DNA of 53,064 nucleotides, taken from Desulfosporosinus sp. BRH_c37 (GTDB lineage: Bacteria; Bacillota; Desulfitobacteriia; Desulfitobacteriales; Desulfitobacteriaceae). The stretch is from contig LOEW01000226.1 of assembly GCA_001516045.1 (NCBI GenBank), forward strand, positions 1 through 53,064. The letters run 5' to 3'. The position numbers were made by a program, and so were the translations under genes. Under the pieces are notes generated by a model that searched no databases, had not been told where the DNA came from, and saw only the letters and a list, made by a program, of their open reading frames with translations. Numbering within the stretch: the stretch's first letter is position 1; each line of letters begins with the position of its first letter. Of the stretch, positions 17,820 to 25,613 are shown piece after piece.

Positions 17820-18419
17820 ATGTCCAGACATATGTTTAAAACTCTACTTTTCACGATTGTTACAATACTACTTGCTGGAATTGTTCTGGCAGGATGTAAT
17901 TTAACCAAATCCACAGTTAAATCAACTAACGATACTACAACGAAAGCTCCCGAAACTACTCCGGCTCCTCCAGCGCCAGTCACTCCCTCGAGCTCGACCC
18001 AGCAGTCCCTAAAATTGACCCTTTACTTCCCTAATGCAGATGCAAGTGGATTAGTAGCCACGGAACGAACAGTGGTTGTAAAGGACCAGGAAGTGATCAA
18101 AACGATGTTTATTGAACTGGCAAATCCTCCTTCTGGATTGGAAAAACCACTTCCTCCGGGGACGACTCTACTCGACGCGACCGTTAGCACAGACGGCATA
18201 GCAACCATTGATCTTTCCACAGACTTCCAAAAGAACTTTGGCGGAGGCTCCGCTGCTGAACAAATGACGATGTACAGTATAGTGAACACGTTAACCACTC
18301 TTCCGAACGTTCATAGCGTACAATTTCTTTTGAACGGGAAAAAACATGACGGGATACTCGGACACCTTGATACTAGTTCGCCGCTTAAGAGTAATAAGAG
18401 TTTAATTAGCACCAAATAG
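17820..18419 (+). CDS. GerMN-domain lipoprotein
   Basis: Predicted membrane-anchored lipoprotein, 199 residues. The signal peptide ends in lipobox VLAGC (Cys26), followed by a Thr/Pro/Ser-rich linker (about 30-60). A GerMN domain follows (LTLYFPNADASGL, VATIDLSTDFQKNF-like core, SVQFLLNGKK). In Bacillus, GerM with this domain works in sporulation and spore germination; whether this protein does so is inference. The ATG at 17820 has AGGTGG upstream; the frame extends 42 nt further without a better site. It stands alone, divergent from dnaG. Confidence 0.85.
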   Translation: MSRHMFKTLLFTIVTILLAGIVLAGCNLTKSTVKSTNDTTTKAPETTPAPPAPVTPSSSTQQSLKLTLYFPNADASGLVATERTVVVKDQEVIKTMFIELANPPSGLEKPLPPGTTLLDATVSTDGIATIDLSTDFQKNFGGGSAAEQMTMYSIVNTLTTLPNVHSVQFLLNGKKHDGILGHLDTSSPLKSNKSLISTK

Positions 18420-18420
18420 T

Positions 18421-18598
18421 GAGGAAGTTTCTTAGCACGGTCGCACACGTTTCATCGCTATTCGCTTGTCTCAAAGGCTAAAACGCATAACCTCTGGGTT
18501 GTTCTGCATGTGCGACCAATGCGTTTCTTCACGCCTTATCGCCTGCGCTCATTGACGCAATTCCTCTCTCCGTGCTCTCTAAGCTAAGAAACTTCCTC
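18421..18598. mobile_element. 178-bp element with 16-bp perfect terminal inverted repeats (MITE-like)
   Basis: Left end GAGGAAGTTTCTTAGC (18421-18436) and right end GCTAAGAAACTTCCTC (18583-18598) are perfect inverted repeats. Inside, GGTCGCACA (18438) pairs with TGTGCGACC (18511), and AAACGCAT (18480) pairs with ATGCGTTT (18522), in an interleaved order. No gene is inside. It begins one base after the GerMN stop. An inverted, diverged copy of its right end lies at 18846-18892. Confidence 0.6.
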
Positions 18599-18641
18599 TG
18601 GCTTAGGTCAAGGGGAATTAGGAACGATTTGTGCATGTTTT

Positions 18642-18655
18642 GGGGACGGTTCTTG
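18642..18655 (+). repeat. GGGGACGGTTCTTG motif
   Basis: The 14-mer GGGGACGGTTCTTG resembles the motif that, from memory, accompanies REP-type repeats of RAYT-family transposases in clostridia. Related GAACCGTCCC occurs at about 52600 and 52770. No transposase gene is present in the window. Confidence 0.4.
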
Positions 18656-18682
18656 GACTTGCATTTGCGTCAAAAAGCAGGA

Positions 18683-18723
18683 GACAAAGGTGGTTGAGAG
18701 CTAAGCTCTCAACCACCTTTGTC
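18683..18723. repeat. Perfect 19-bp hairpin
   Basis: GACAAAGGTGGTTGAGAGC and its exact complement are separated by only TAA. No T-run follows on either strand, so it is not an obvious terminator. It lies within the repeat-filled gap between the GerMN gene and dgt. Confidence 0.8.
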
Positions 18724-18845
18724 GTATGGCGAGAAGGGATCATCGCCATCCTTATCGTGATGCCCAGATGCCACGCTTTTGCGTTATAGACGCAAACAAC
18801 CCCCAAGCACTCCCTCCACCGTTCCAACCCCCAGCGACCCAAGCT

Positions 18846-18892
18846 AGAGGAAGTTTCTTGGCTAAGGAAGCACGGAGAGAGAAATTGCGTCA
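18846..18892. repeat. Inverted diverged copy of the 178-bp element's right end
   Basis: Reads AGAGGAAGTTTCTTGGCTAA and then CACGGAGAGAGAAATTGCG, the reverse complement of 18553-18599 with a few substitutions. Confidence 0.7.
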
Positions 18893-18953
18893 TGAAATGC
18901 ACCCAAGAGGCATCCCCCAGTTCACCCCACGTATTTCCTGCCCAAGAGGGTCC

Positions 18954-19000
18954 GCAATCACACGGTCCGACGCCTTTGCGGTCGTCGTAGCCGAACTTGG
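18954..19000. repeat. Dispersed repeat module, inverted copy at 52258-52303
   Basis: GACGCCTTTGCGGTCGTCGT and flanks are reverse-complementary to 52258-52303 with only scattered differences. Confidence 0.75.
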
Positions 19001-19018
19001 CTTTAATCCGCTTTCATA

Positions 19019-19090
19019 GGCAGGGCGGAACACAAGGATGTGTTCCGCCGGCCATGCGACAAGGATGTCGCTTTGGCCGGACACCCTGCC
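19019..19090. repeat. Three-way-junction-like hairpin pair with AAGGAT loops
   Basis: Outer GGCAG / CTGCC closes two hairpins: GGCGGAACAC-AAGGAT-GTGTTCCGCC (19024-19049), and GGCCA-(T)-GCGAC-AAGGAT-GTCGC-(TT)-TGGCC (19050-19078). Both loops are AAGGAT. Confidence 0.8.
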
Positions 19091-19092
19091 CT

Positions 19093-19155
19093 CTTGCATC
19101 AAGGATAAAAGCCCTAGTTTGGCACGACGATCGCATGGCCAAGGACGTGTCTTGC
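19093..19155. repeat. 63-bp dispersed repeat, inverted copy at 51819-51881
   Basis: Counted by eye, 51 of 63 positions match the reverse complement of 51819-51881, including a 20-base identical block GCCCTAGTTTGGCACGACGA. It ends about 10 bp from the dgt stop codon. Confidence 0.8.
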
Positions 19156-19164
19156 GGGCCCTCC

Positions 19165-20157
19165 CTAACGAGGAATAAACAATCTTTCAAACAGATCAAT
19201 AGCATAATTGTCCGTCAGCCCGGATATATAATCAACGACCGCTTGGGTTTTGTCCCCGCCAGCCCAAATTAAAAAGTTCTCAGGGAGCTTGGAGGTATCC
19301 CGTGAATAATAATCAAAAAGGGCCTGAATAATGTATTGCCCTTTTCGACGCTCTTCGCGTAAGGTTGAGCTGTTGTATACCCTGTCAAACATAAATTGCC
19401 GGAATTCCTGCATTGCTCCTTGGATAATGACTGACTGACGAATGCAGTTTTGCCCAATAGAGGCTTCAATCATGTCGACCACCATAGTTGTAATCATATC
19501 GCTCGGCCTCTCTCCGAGAGTCCGCTTTACTGCCTCAGGCAAGTCATTTCTGATAAGAAGACCAGCCCGCAGGGCATCATCATAATCATGACAAAGATAT
19601 GCAATCCGGTCTCCTGTTTTCACAATCTGTCCCTCGAGGGTAACCGGAATGACTTCTCCAGTGTGATGTAATATCCCATCGAGCACAGGCTTGGTAAGAT
19701 TCAATCCCTGACCCTCAAGGGCCAGAACCTTTAAAATACGTATCGACTGCTCATTATGTTCAAAGTGAGAGATGATGAGCCGTAGAGCCTCTTCCCCGAC
19801 ATGTCCAAAAGGGGTATGCCCAACATCATGCCCTAACGAAATCGCTTCGATGAGATCCTCATTTAATTGTAGACCTCGAGCGATCGTTCGGCATATTTGG
19901 GAAACTTCCAAACTATGTGTCATACGAGTTCGGTAATGATCTCCTGTAGGAGCTATATAAACCTGAGTCTTATGTTTAAGGCGACGAAACGGTTTACTGT
20001 GTAAAATCCGATCACGATCCCTTTGAAATTTTGTGCGAATCGGGCACTCTTCCTCAATTCGCTCGCGCATGGCCGCCCTGCTTTTTGCAGCATATCGAGA
20101 AAGGCGTTCTTCTTCCTCCTTTTCAGTCCGCTCCCGGATGTTTAGAACCTCACTCAT
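19165..20157 (-). CDS. dgt: dGTP triphosphohydrolase-like HD-domain protein
   Basis: HD-superfamily dNTPase that splits dGTP (or other dNTPs) to nucleoside and triphosphate. Metal ligands are visible in TRMTHSLEVSQI and in SLGHDVGHTPFGHVGEEAL; RRLKHKTQVY is a family signature. 330 residues fits the shorter dGTPase-like type. The ATG has GGGGGGG just upstream. It lies upstream of dnaG on the same strand, a neighbourhood common in Peptococcaceae, but here separated from it by a repeat-filled gap and a divergent lipoprotein gene. Confidence 0.92.
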   Translation of the reverse strand: MSEVLNIRERTEKEEEERLSRYAAKSRAAMRERIEEECPIRTKFQRDRDRILHSKPFRRLKHKTQVYIAPTGDHYRTRMTHSLEVSQICRTIARGLQLNEDLIEAISLGHDVGHTPFGHVGEEALRLIISHFEHNEQSIRILKVLALEGQGLNLTKPVLDGILHHTGEVIPVTLEGQIVKTGDRIAYLCHDYDDALRAGLLIRNDLPEAVKRTLGERPSDMITTMVVDMIEASIGQNCIRQSVIIQGAMQEFRQFMFDRVYNSSTLREERRKGQYIIQALFDYYSRDTSKLPENFLIWAGGDKTQAVVDYISGLTDNYAIDLFERLFIPR

Positions 20158-20236
20158 CTTAACCCCCCCTTCATCCAGTTTTTTTTATTTTAACACAAGG
20201 TATAGTCATATTTATGTGATTCGGTTGATCAACATG

Positions 20237-20275
20237 AAAAAAGCAAGAACTCAGCTCGAATACACAGGTTCTTGC
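20237..20275 (-). terminator. Terminator downstream of ileS
   Basis: GCAAGAAC (20243-20250) pairs with GTTCTTGC (20268-20275); on the minus strand six T's follow. It is about 390 nt past the ileS stop and just before dgt. Confidence 0.75.
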
Positions 20276-20462
20276 CTCGAATTTTAACTAGTACTACCGA
20301 TTCTTAATCACTGCTTGTGCTGCAGCTAACATAAAGACTAATCACTACTTTATAATACTGTGGAACACTTATTGCAACCAATAATATTATATCTAGTTAT
20401 TTGTGAGTGTCAAAAATCCAATAAAAAGAAATTAAGAACATATACCAAATTGAAATAATGCT

Positions 20463-20651
20463 CAAAAAATCCAATACGCCTATAAGTTGGACGGTTACGA
20501 TAAAGACTTTATCGACACATCTGGTATTAAATCGGTGACTTATACTAATCTTAAGCCGGGTAAATACAAATTATTGGTTAAATCTACGAATAGTGATGGT
20601 GTTTGGAACGATGCTTTGCTATCGCTTTCCCCCTCAAGCTCCCCTGCCTAA
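20463..20651 (+). pseudogene. Fragment of a Y_Y_Y-domain sensor protein
   Basis: A 62-codon open stretch without a start codon reads QKIQYAYKLDGYDKDF, then SVTYTNLKPGKYKLLVKS and NSDGVWND before TAA. This matches the Y_Y_Y beta-sandwich that closes the propeller sensor part of hybrid two-component proteins. Nothing else of such a gene is present, and an in-frame stop lies just upstream. It is the 3' debris of a lost gene, ending 14 bp from the ileS stop. No function is expected. Confidence 0.7.
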
Positions 20652-20664
20652 CTCTGGTACACTC

Positions 20665-23600
20665 CTACAATTTCTCCAGCTTCAAGCCCGTCTCATGACC
20701 ATTAAGATTCTGCTTTTCCAAACTAGTATCCTTAATTCTCTCAATATTGTTTGCTAGAGTCTCTTGTTTAACATAGTCTTCATAAAGTTTCACAGACTCA
20801 GCAATTTCCTCATCGCCATCATAGTATATTTTGATTCTGTCCATCATTTCATAGTCATTAGATTTTCTCATTTGCTGTACCTTGGAGACAAATTCCCGTG
20901 CATACCCTTCATCGATTAGCTCTTTGGTAAGCGTTGTATCTAGGATTACAAATAAATTATCCTCCACGGTCATTGTGAAACCTTCTTTAGCCGCGATCGT
21001 AGTGATGACATAGTCCTTAACCAGGTCTACAAGTTCACCCTCCAACTCGACAGAAATTGTTTCCCCAGCTTCTAATCTAGGCACAACGGAAGAAGCGTCA
21101 AGGGTTGTCAGCGCCTTGGCTAAGGATTTTATTTTGGATCCAAAGATAGACCCTGCCACTTTAAAGTTAGGCTTTAAACTGAAGTTCATATACTGGCTCA
21201 GATCCTTGGCAAATACAACCGCCTTAACATTAAGTTCCTCTTTGATTAACGGAAGCATGTAGTTAATCAGTTGCTCATATTTACCGTCAATCAAGATCTG
21301 TTGGATTGGTTGTCGCACCTTAATTCTGACCTGTTCTCTTGCTGCTCTGCCTAGACCCACTAGATTTCTGACCAGATCCATTCTAGTTTCCAACTCGCCA
21401 TCGATCAGCAGTAAATTGGCGACAGGGTAATCCGCCAGGTGGACGGATAGTTCATCTGTCAAACTTCGATAGAGTTCTTCGGAAATATAGGGCGCAAAGG
21501 GGGCCACCAGCTTGGATAGTCCCACAAGTATTTCATAGGTCGTATTGTTGACGGCTTTCTTATCATCCGTAAGCTCTGAAGCCCAGAAGCGTCTGCGCGA
21601 ACGTCTTATATACCAGTTCGAAAAATCCTCATTAACAAACACAGTAATCTTTCTAACTGCTTTGGTCAGATCAAAGGCACTCATATCTGACTCGACGCCT
21701 TTTAGAAGGCTGTTATATTTTGATAAGACCCATTGATCAAGCTCAGGTCGATCCTGGTAGTCAATAAAGAAGTCTCGTGGGTCAAGCTTATCCGTTTCGG
21801 CATACAAGGAAAAGAAAGCATACACATTTCTCATCGTACTGAAAAATTTACTCTGTACTTCCTTGATCCCTTCGATATCAAATTTCGTTGGGCTCCAAGC
21901 TGGAGAAACGTGGAGTAAATACCATCTTAAAGCATCCGCTCCATACTGATCAAACAATTCAAAGGGATTGACTGTATTTCCTTTGGACTTAGACATCTTC
22001 TGTCCATCTTTGTCTAAGACCAGATCATTAACCAGGACTCGTTTATAGGGAGCCACTCCCTTGATAAAGGTTGAGATCACAAGCAGAGAATAGAACCAGC
22101 CTCTGGTCTGATCAATACCCTCACAGATGTAGTCGGCGGGAAAGAGCTGATCAAAGTTCTCGCTATTTTCAAACGGATAGTGATGCTGAGCAAAAGGCAT
22201 GGAGCCACTGTCAAACCAACAATCAATCACATCTTTAACCCTGGTCATTATGGCACCACATTTTGCGCATTTAATGTGAATTTCATCCACAAAAGGCCGG
22301 TGCAATTCAATTGTTGTTTCATCCAGCGTTTCCACCGCGTTTTCTACCAGCTCTTTTCGAGAGCCGATCGATGTGGTGTGTCCGCAATCACATCTCCAGA
22401 TATTAAGCGGCGTTCCCCAATATCGACTTCTGGACAAGGCCCAGTCATTGGCGTTTTCCAACCAGTTGCCAAACCTTTTTTCTCCGACAAAATCAGGATA
22501 CCACTCAACTTGGTTGTTGTTCTCAACTAATTTATCTTTGAATTTTGTAACTTCGATGTACCAACTGGGTTTGGCATAATAAAGAAGTGGGGTCTGACAT
22601 CTCCAACAGTGAGGATAGTTATGCTCCATTTTTTCTTTCTTAAATAGTTTGCCTTGCCCGTGCAGCCACTTAATGATATCGAGATCCGCATCCATGACAA
22701 AGCTACCTTCCCATGGTGTAGTCACAAATTTTCCGGTTTCATCGACGGGCTGAAGTACCGGCAAATTATACCTGCGCCCCGTATTATAATCATCCTCCCC
22801 AAAGGCTGGGGCAGTATGGACAATTCCCGTACCATCCTCTGTCGTTACATAATCGCCGACCGTAACAAAGAAGGCCTTCTTATCCGCTTTTACAAACGGA
22901 ATTAACTGCTCATATTCTACGAACTCAAGATCTTTTCCCTTGATTTCTTCCAGAACTTCAAACTCTTCTCCCAACACTCTATGGGATAAAGTCTTGGAAA
23001 CATAATAAATCTCCTCATTTTGCCTCACTCTCAGATAGACTTCTTGAGGATTGACAGTCAGTGCCACGTTCGAAGGAAGCGTCCAGGGCGTCGTCGTCCA
23101 GACCAGAAAAAACTCTTCAGCATCTTTTCGTTTAAACTTTACGAAGACGGTGTTAGTCTTTACTAATTTATAACCCTGGGCTACTTCATGGGAGGCTAAC
23201 CCAGTTCCACAGCGTGAACAATAGGGCAGGATTTTGTGTCCTTCATAGATCAAACTTTTTTTGAAAAACTGATCAAGTATCCACCAGACGCTCTCAATAT
23301 AATTATTATCGAGCGTGACATACGGATGGTCCAAATCGATTGAATATCCCATACGTTTCGTCATATCGCGCCATTGCTTCTCATAGCTGAACACTGACTC
23401 CCGACATTTCTGATTGAACTCCGCAATTCCATAGGCTTCAATTTCCTGCTTGTTGGTAAGTTTAAGTTGTTTCTCTACTTCGATTTCCACAGGAAGACCA
23501 TGAGTATCCCATCCAGCTTTACGCTTGACCTGAAAGCCCTGCATGGTTTTGTATCGGCAAACTGAATCCTTTAAAGTTCTGGCTATGACGTGGTGTATTC

Positions 23601-23766
23601 CCGGTTTGCCGTTGGCCGTGGGGGGGCCTTCATAGAATACGAAGGGTGTTTTACCTTCCCTAGTTTGGATACTTTTATCTAGTATCTTATGATCGTTCCA
23701 GTAATCGGCTATTACACTTTCTTTTTTTGCTACGGGTAGATCCATTAGCGGTTTGAAGTTAGACAT
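20665..23766 (-). CDS. ileS: Isoleucyl-tRNA synthetase (type 2-like)
   Basis: Charges tRNA-Ile; class I synthetase of 1033 residues. The HIGH-type site reads GPPTANGKPGIHHV near residue 50, and KMSKSKGN is the second signature. GWDTHGLPVE and the editing domain follow in normal order. The HHV form and the long C-terminal part resemble the eukaryote-like IleS2 group, members of which can tolerate mupirocin; that is family knowledge, not shown here. The start is ATG 23766, with AAAGGAAG 8 nt upstream; the ATG 6 nt earlier is too close to it. Preceded by a T-box leader. Confidence 0.95.
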   Translation of the reverse strand: MSNFKPLMDLPVAKKESVIADYWNDHKILDKSIQTREGKTPFVFYEGPPTANGKPGIHHVIARTLKDSVCRYKTMQGFQVKRKAGWDTHGLPVEIEVEKQLKLTNKQEIEAYGIAEFNQKCRESVFSYEKQWRDMTKRMGYSIDLDHPYVTLDNNYIESVWWILDQFFKKSLIYEGHKILPYCSRCGTGLASHEVAQGYKLVKTNTVFVKFKRKDAEEFFLVWTTTPWTLPSNVALTVNPQEVYLRVRQNEEIYYVSKTLSHRVLGEEFEVLEEIKGKDLEFVEYEQLIPFVKADKKAFFVTVGDYVTTEDGTGIVHTAPAFGEDDYNTGRRYNLPVLQPVDETGKFVTTPWEGSFVMDADLDIIKWLHGQGKLFKKEKMEHNYPHCWRCQTPLLYYAKPSWYIEVTKFKDKLVENNNQVEWYPDFVGEKRFGNWLENANDWALSRSRYWGTPLNIWRCDCGHTTSIGSRKELVENAVETLDETTIELHRPFVDEIHIKCAKCGAIMTRVKDVIDCWFDSGSMPFAQHHYPFENSENFDQLFPADYICEGIDQTRGWFYSLLVISTFIKGVAPYKRVLVNDLVLDKDGQKMSKSKGNTVNPFELFDQYGADALRWYLLHVSPAWSPTKFDIEGIKEVQSKFFSTMRNVYAFFSLYAETDKLDPRDFFIDYQDRPELDQWVLSKYNSLLKGVESDMSAFDLTKAVRKITVFVNEDFSNWYIRRSRRRFWASELTDDKKAVNNTTYEILVGLSKLVAPFAPYISEELYRSLTDELSVHLADYPVANLLLIDGELETRMDLVRNLVGLGRAAREQVRIKVRQPIQQILIDGKYEQLINYMLPLIKEELNVKAVVFAKDLSQYMNFSLKPNFKVAGSIFGSKIKSLAKALTTLDASSVVPRLEAGETISVELEGELVDLVKDYVITTIAAKEGFTMTVEDNLFVILDTTLTKELIDEGYAREFVSKVQQMRKSNDYEMMDRIKIYYDGDEEIAESVKLYEDYVKQETLANNIERIKDTSLEKQNLNGHETGLKLEKL

Positions 23767-23810
23767 ACTCATCTTCCTTTCATGTTGGGTTCCAATATCG
23801 TGTAAATAAC

Positions 23811-24060
23811 ATCAAAAAGTCCCTAAGTCAATGACTTAGGGACGGATTATCCGCGGTACCACCCTAGTTATTAATAGATAGCTTAAATAAACAATCCATT
23901 AATCGCTTAATACATGTAACGTATGTCTACGGAACAGCTCAGATTATTTCAGCCGCTCAACTCCAAGGTGATCTTCATAAAAAACCTTCGTCATAATCTT
24001 TCAGCCGAGGATTATGTCTCTAAAACCCAAGTCCTTTATTACTATCCTTATCATGGTTGT
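23811..24060 (-). promoter_or_regulatory. T-box leader of ileS (isoleucine-responsive)
   Basis: The conserved T-box sequence AGGGTGGTACCGCGG is read on the minus strand at 23866-23851, complementary to the end of uncharged tRNA. A terminator follows: GTCCCTAAGTC / GACTTAGGGAC at 23819-23843, then five T's. In stem I, GAAGATCACCTTGGAG suggests an ATC (Ile) specifier at 23972-23970, consistent with ileS. The 5' limit is approximate. Confidence 0.9.
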
Positions 24061-24344
24061 TAACAATATTTCAAACTATATCCAAATGCTTTAACCTATA
24101 TGCATCATATTCCAGTTGCTTTAACATTGTCAAGGGCACTCCAACTATAAAGCATTAAGACATACTTAGCAAACTCCCCGGCCAAAACAGCTTCTCTTTT
24201 TCGGCCCTCATATACATCCTTAACAACCGCTGAACCAACAGAGGTGACAGCCCCACGGGAGCACACAATAAGGTGCGCCCCCAGCCAAACGGCAGGGGGC
24301 GTTTCAGTTCCGGTTAATTTATACTGCTTACCTTACGCTCCCGC

Positions 24345-24836
24345 TCACTTCGAAATGTCGGCGAAGCTCAGCTTCCCGTTTGAGATGTTTATGGCGTCGG
24401 CAAGCTTGCTCCCCATCTCGTTCATAACGGTATACAGGACGGCAAATACCTGCCCGACGACCACGTCGACGTCGTCGTCCACGCCCACTACCACATTGTA
24501 CTTGTGGAAAAGCTGGCCTAACACCTCGTATATGCCGTAGGCACCCAGCGTGGAGGTGAGGTTCCAGGCGTTCACGGTCTTGCGGAGCTCGTCTAGGCCG
24601 GGGCCCGGCTCCATTATCAAAGTGGAATATATCTGGAACAGTTCGAAGTTCTCGTCATAATCGAGCTCACATATCTCTATAAGAACATAGCCCTTATCGT
24701 CCTCAAAGAGCGGAGCGATGCAGCGGATCATCTTATTGCCATTCACATCCGCTGCTATCTCGACTTTATATTTCATATCGTCCCGCAGGCCCTTCTGGAG
24801 ATCCAGCAATACTTTAAGCCTTTTTTCCTCTGTCAT
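24345..24836 (-). CDS. Hypothetical protein, possibly YbjN/secretion-chaperone-like
   Basis: 163 residues, acidic, no signal or membrane segment. The fold pattern (IAADVNGNKMIRCIAPLF, YVLIEICELDYDENFELFQIY, then LRKTVNAWNLTSTLGAYGIY) recalls the YbjN / type III chaperone-like family, but similarity is weak and judged by eye. AAAGGA lies 9 nt before the ATG. It follows the DUF4157-type gene by 24 nt, so the two form an operon. Both genes use clearly more GC-rich codons than their neighbours, suggesting acquisition by transfer. It might be a partner or chaperone of the upstream product. Confidence 0.6.
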   Translation of the reverse strand: MTEEKRLKVLLDLQKGLRDDMKYKVEIAADVNGNKMIRCIAPLFEDDKGYVLIEICELDYDENFELFQIYSTLIMEPGPGLDELRKTVNAWNLTSTLGAYGIYEVLGQLFHKYNVVVGVDDDVDVVVGQVFAVLYTVMNEMGSKLADAINISNGKLSFADISK

Positions 24837-24860
24837 TTTATCATATCCTTTCGGCAGTAT

Positions 24861-25301
24861 TTATCCGGCGTCGAAGCCGTCGGGTCCGAAATATATGTCA
24901 CTTCCCGCCGTAAAAGCCCTGGCGCCCATGGCGACGGCGCGGGCTGAGGAAGCGCTGTCGGTATGCAGGTGTACACCGGAAAAATCCGCACCCAGCTTTC
25001 GGCTCATCGCGGATTTCACTACGTCAGGCGTGCCGGACGTCACAGAACCGGAAAGCCTGTCGGCCTCCCTCTCCGCCGCGGGTATCTGTGCCTGAGGGCG
25101 GGGAGCCGAGGGCATACGGGAGCGTATACTCTCTCCATGTGCGTCCATACGCTTCTGAGAATCTTCCGGAGGAACATCGACGGAGCCGCCAAGCATGCCA
25201 AGGAGGGCGCTGTTGGGCATGCCCTGATCCTTCGTAATGGCATTTCTTATCTTTGATTTCGCAGGATTTTTGACAACCTTCTTATATGCAAACTTACCCA
25301 T
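24861..25301 (-). CDS. DUF4157-type protein truncated before the HExxH motif
   Basis: About 146 residues. The N-terminal half is a Pro/Ser/Arg-rich linker. From about residue 85 it matches the start of DUF4157 domains found in proteins linked to extracellular contractile injection systems and other toxins (MSRKLGADFSGVHLHTDS, then ARAVAMGARAFTAGSDIYFG). Full domains continue into a zinc-protease HExxH helix; here translation stops right after FGPDGFDAG. That may be a natural short form or a truncation. The start is uncertain: ATG 25301 (GGGGGA 7 nt upstream) is preferred over ATG 25316. GC-rich codons, as in the downstream partner. Confidence 0.65.
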   Translation of the reverse strand: MGKFAYKKVVKNPAKSKIRNAITKDQGMPNSALLGMLGGSVDVPPEDSQKRMDAHGESIRSRMPSAPRPQAQIPAAEREADRLSGSVTSGTPDVVKSAMSRKLGADFSGVHLHTDSASSARAVAMGARAFTAGSDIYFGPDGFDAG

Positions 25302-25423
25302 CCCAATATCCCCCATTCTTAGTTTCAACGCATACTACAGCCCGTCAATGCCGCCCAGTGCTGTTATTATTCACCATTTATATTTAGTATATATTAAAGT
25401 GCACGGAAACTGCAATAAAATAA

Positions 25424-25467
25424 GTGGAGGTATTGTCTCTTAAAATCACAAAAGACAATACCCCCAC
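25424..25467 (-). terminator. Terminator of the opuA operon (shared repeat type)
   Basis: GTGGAGGTATTGTCT pairs with AGACAATACCCCCAC with one mismatch; on the minus strand TTATTTTATT follows. The 12-mer GAGGGCTTAGGT precedes it on the minus strand (25489-25478). The arrangement is nearly duplicated at 33839-33930 after ppdK. Confidence 0.75.
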
Positions 25468-25613
25468 CTATTTTTGCACCTAAGCCCTCAAAGCCTTAGT
25501 ATATAAGGATTTGAGATCTTTTCAACTATATTTGTTTATATTTACCCCTTTATTTCTTACCGCAGCTTAAGCGGTTGCAATTAAACACCTCTCAATTCGG
25601 AAAGTTCTTTTTC

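Noticed and set aside
18618..19205. Frames of 60-97 codons between the GerMN gene and dgt
   Set aside because: They consist of palindromes and dispersed repeats; composition is Arg/Pro/Cys-rich and inconsistent between frames.
24278..24303. Terminator after the chaperone-like gene (CGCCCCC / GGGGGCG)
   Set aside because: The stem is good, but no T-run follows on the minus strand; left unannotated as a terminator.
24244..24540. Plus-strand frames over the DUF4157 island
   Set aside because: They are shadows of the minus-strand genes, produced by their GC-rich codons.
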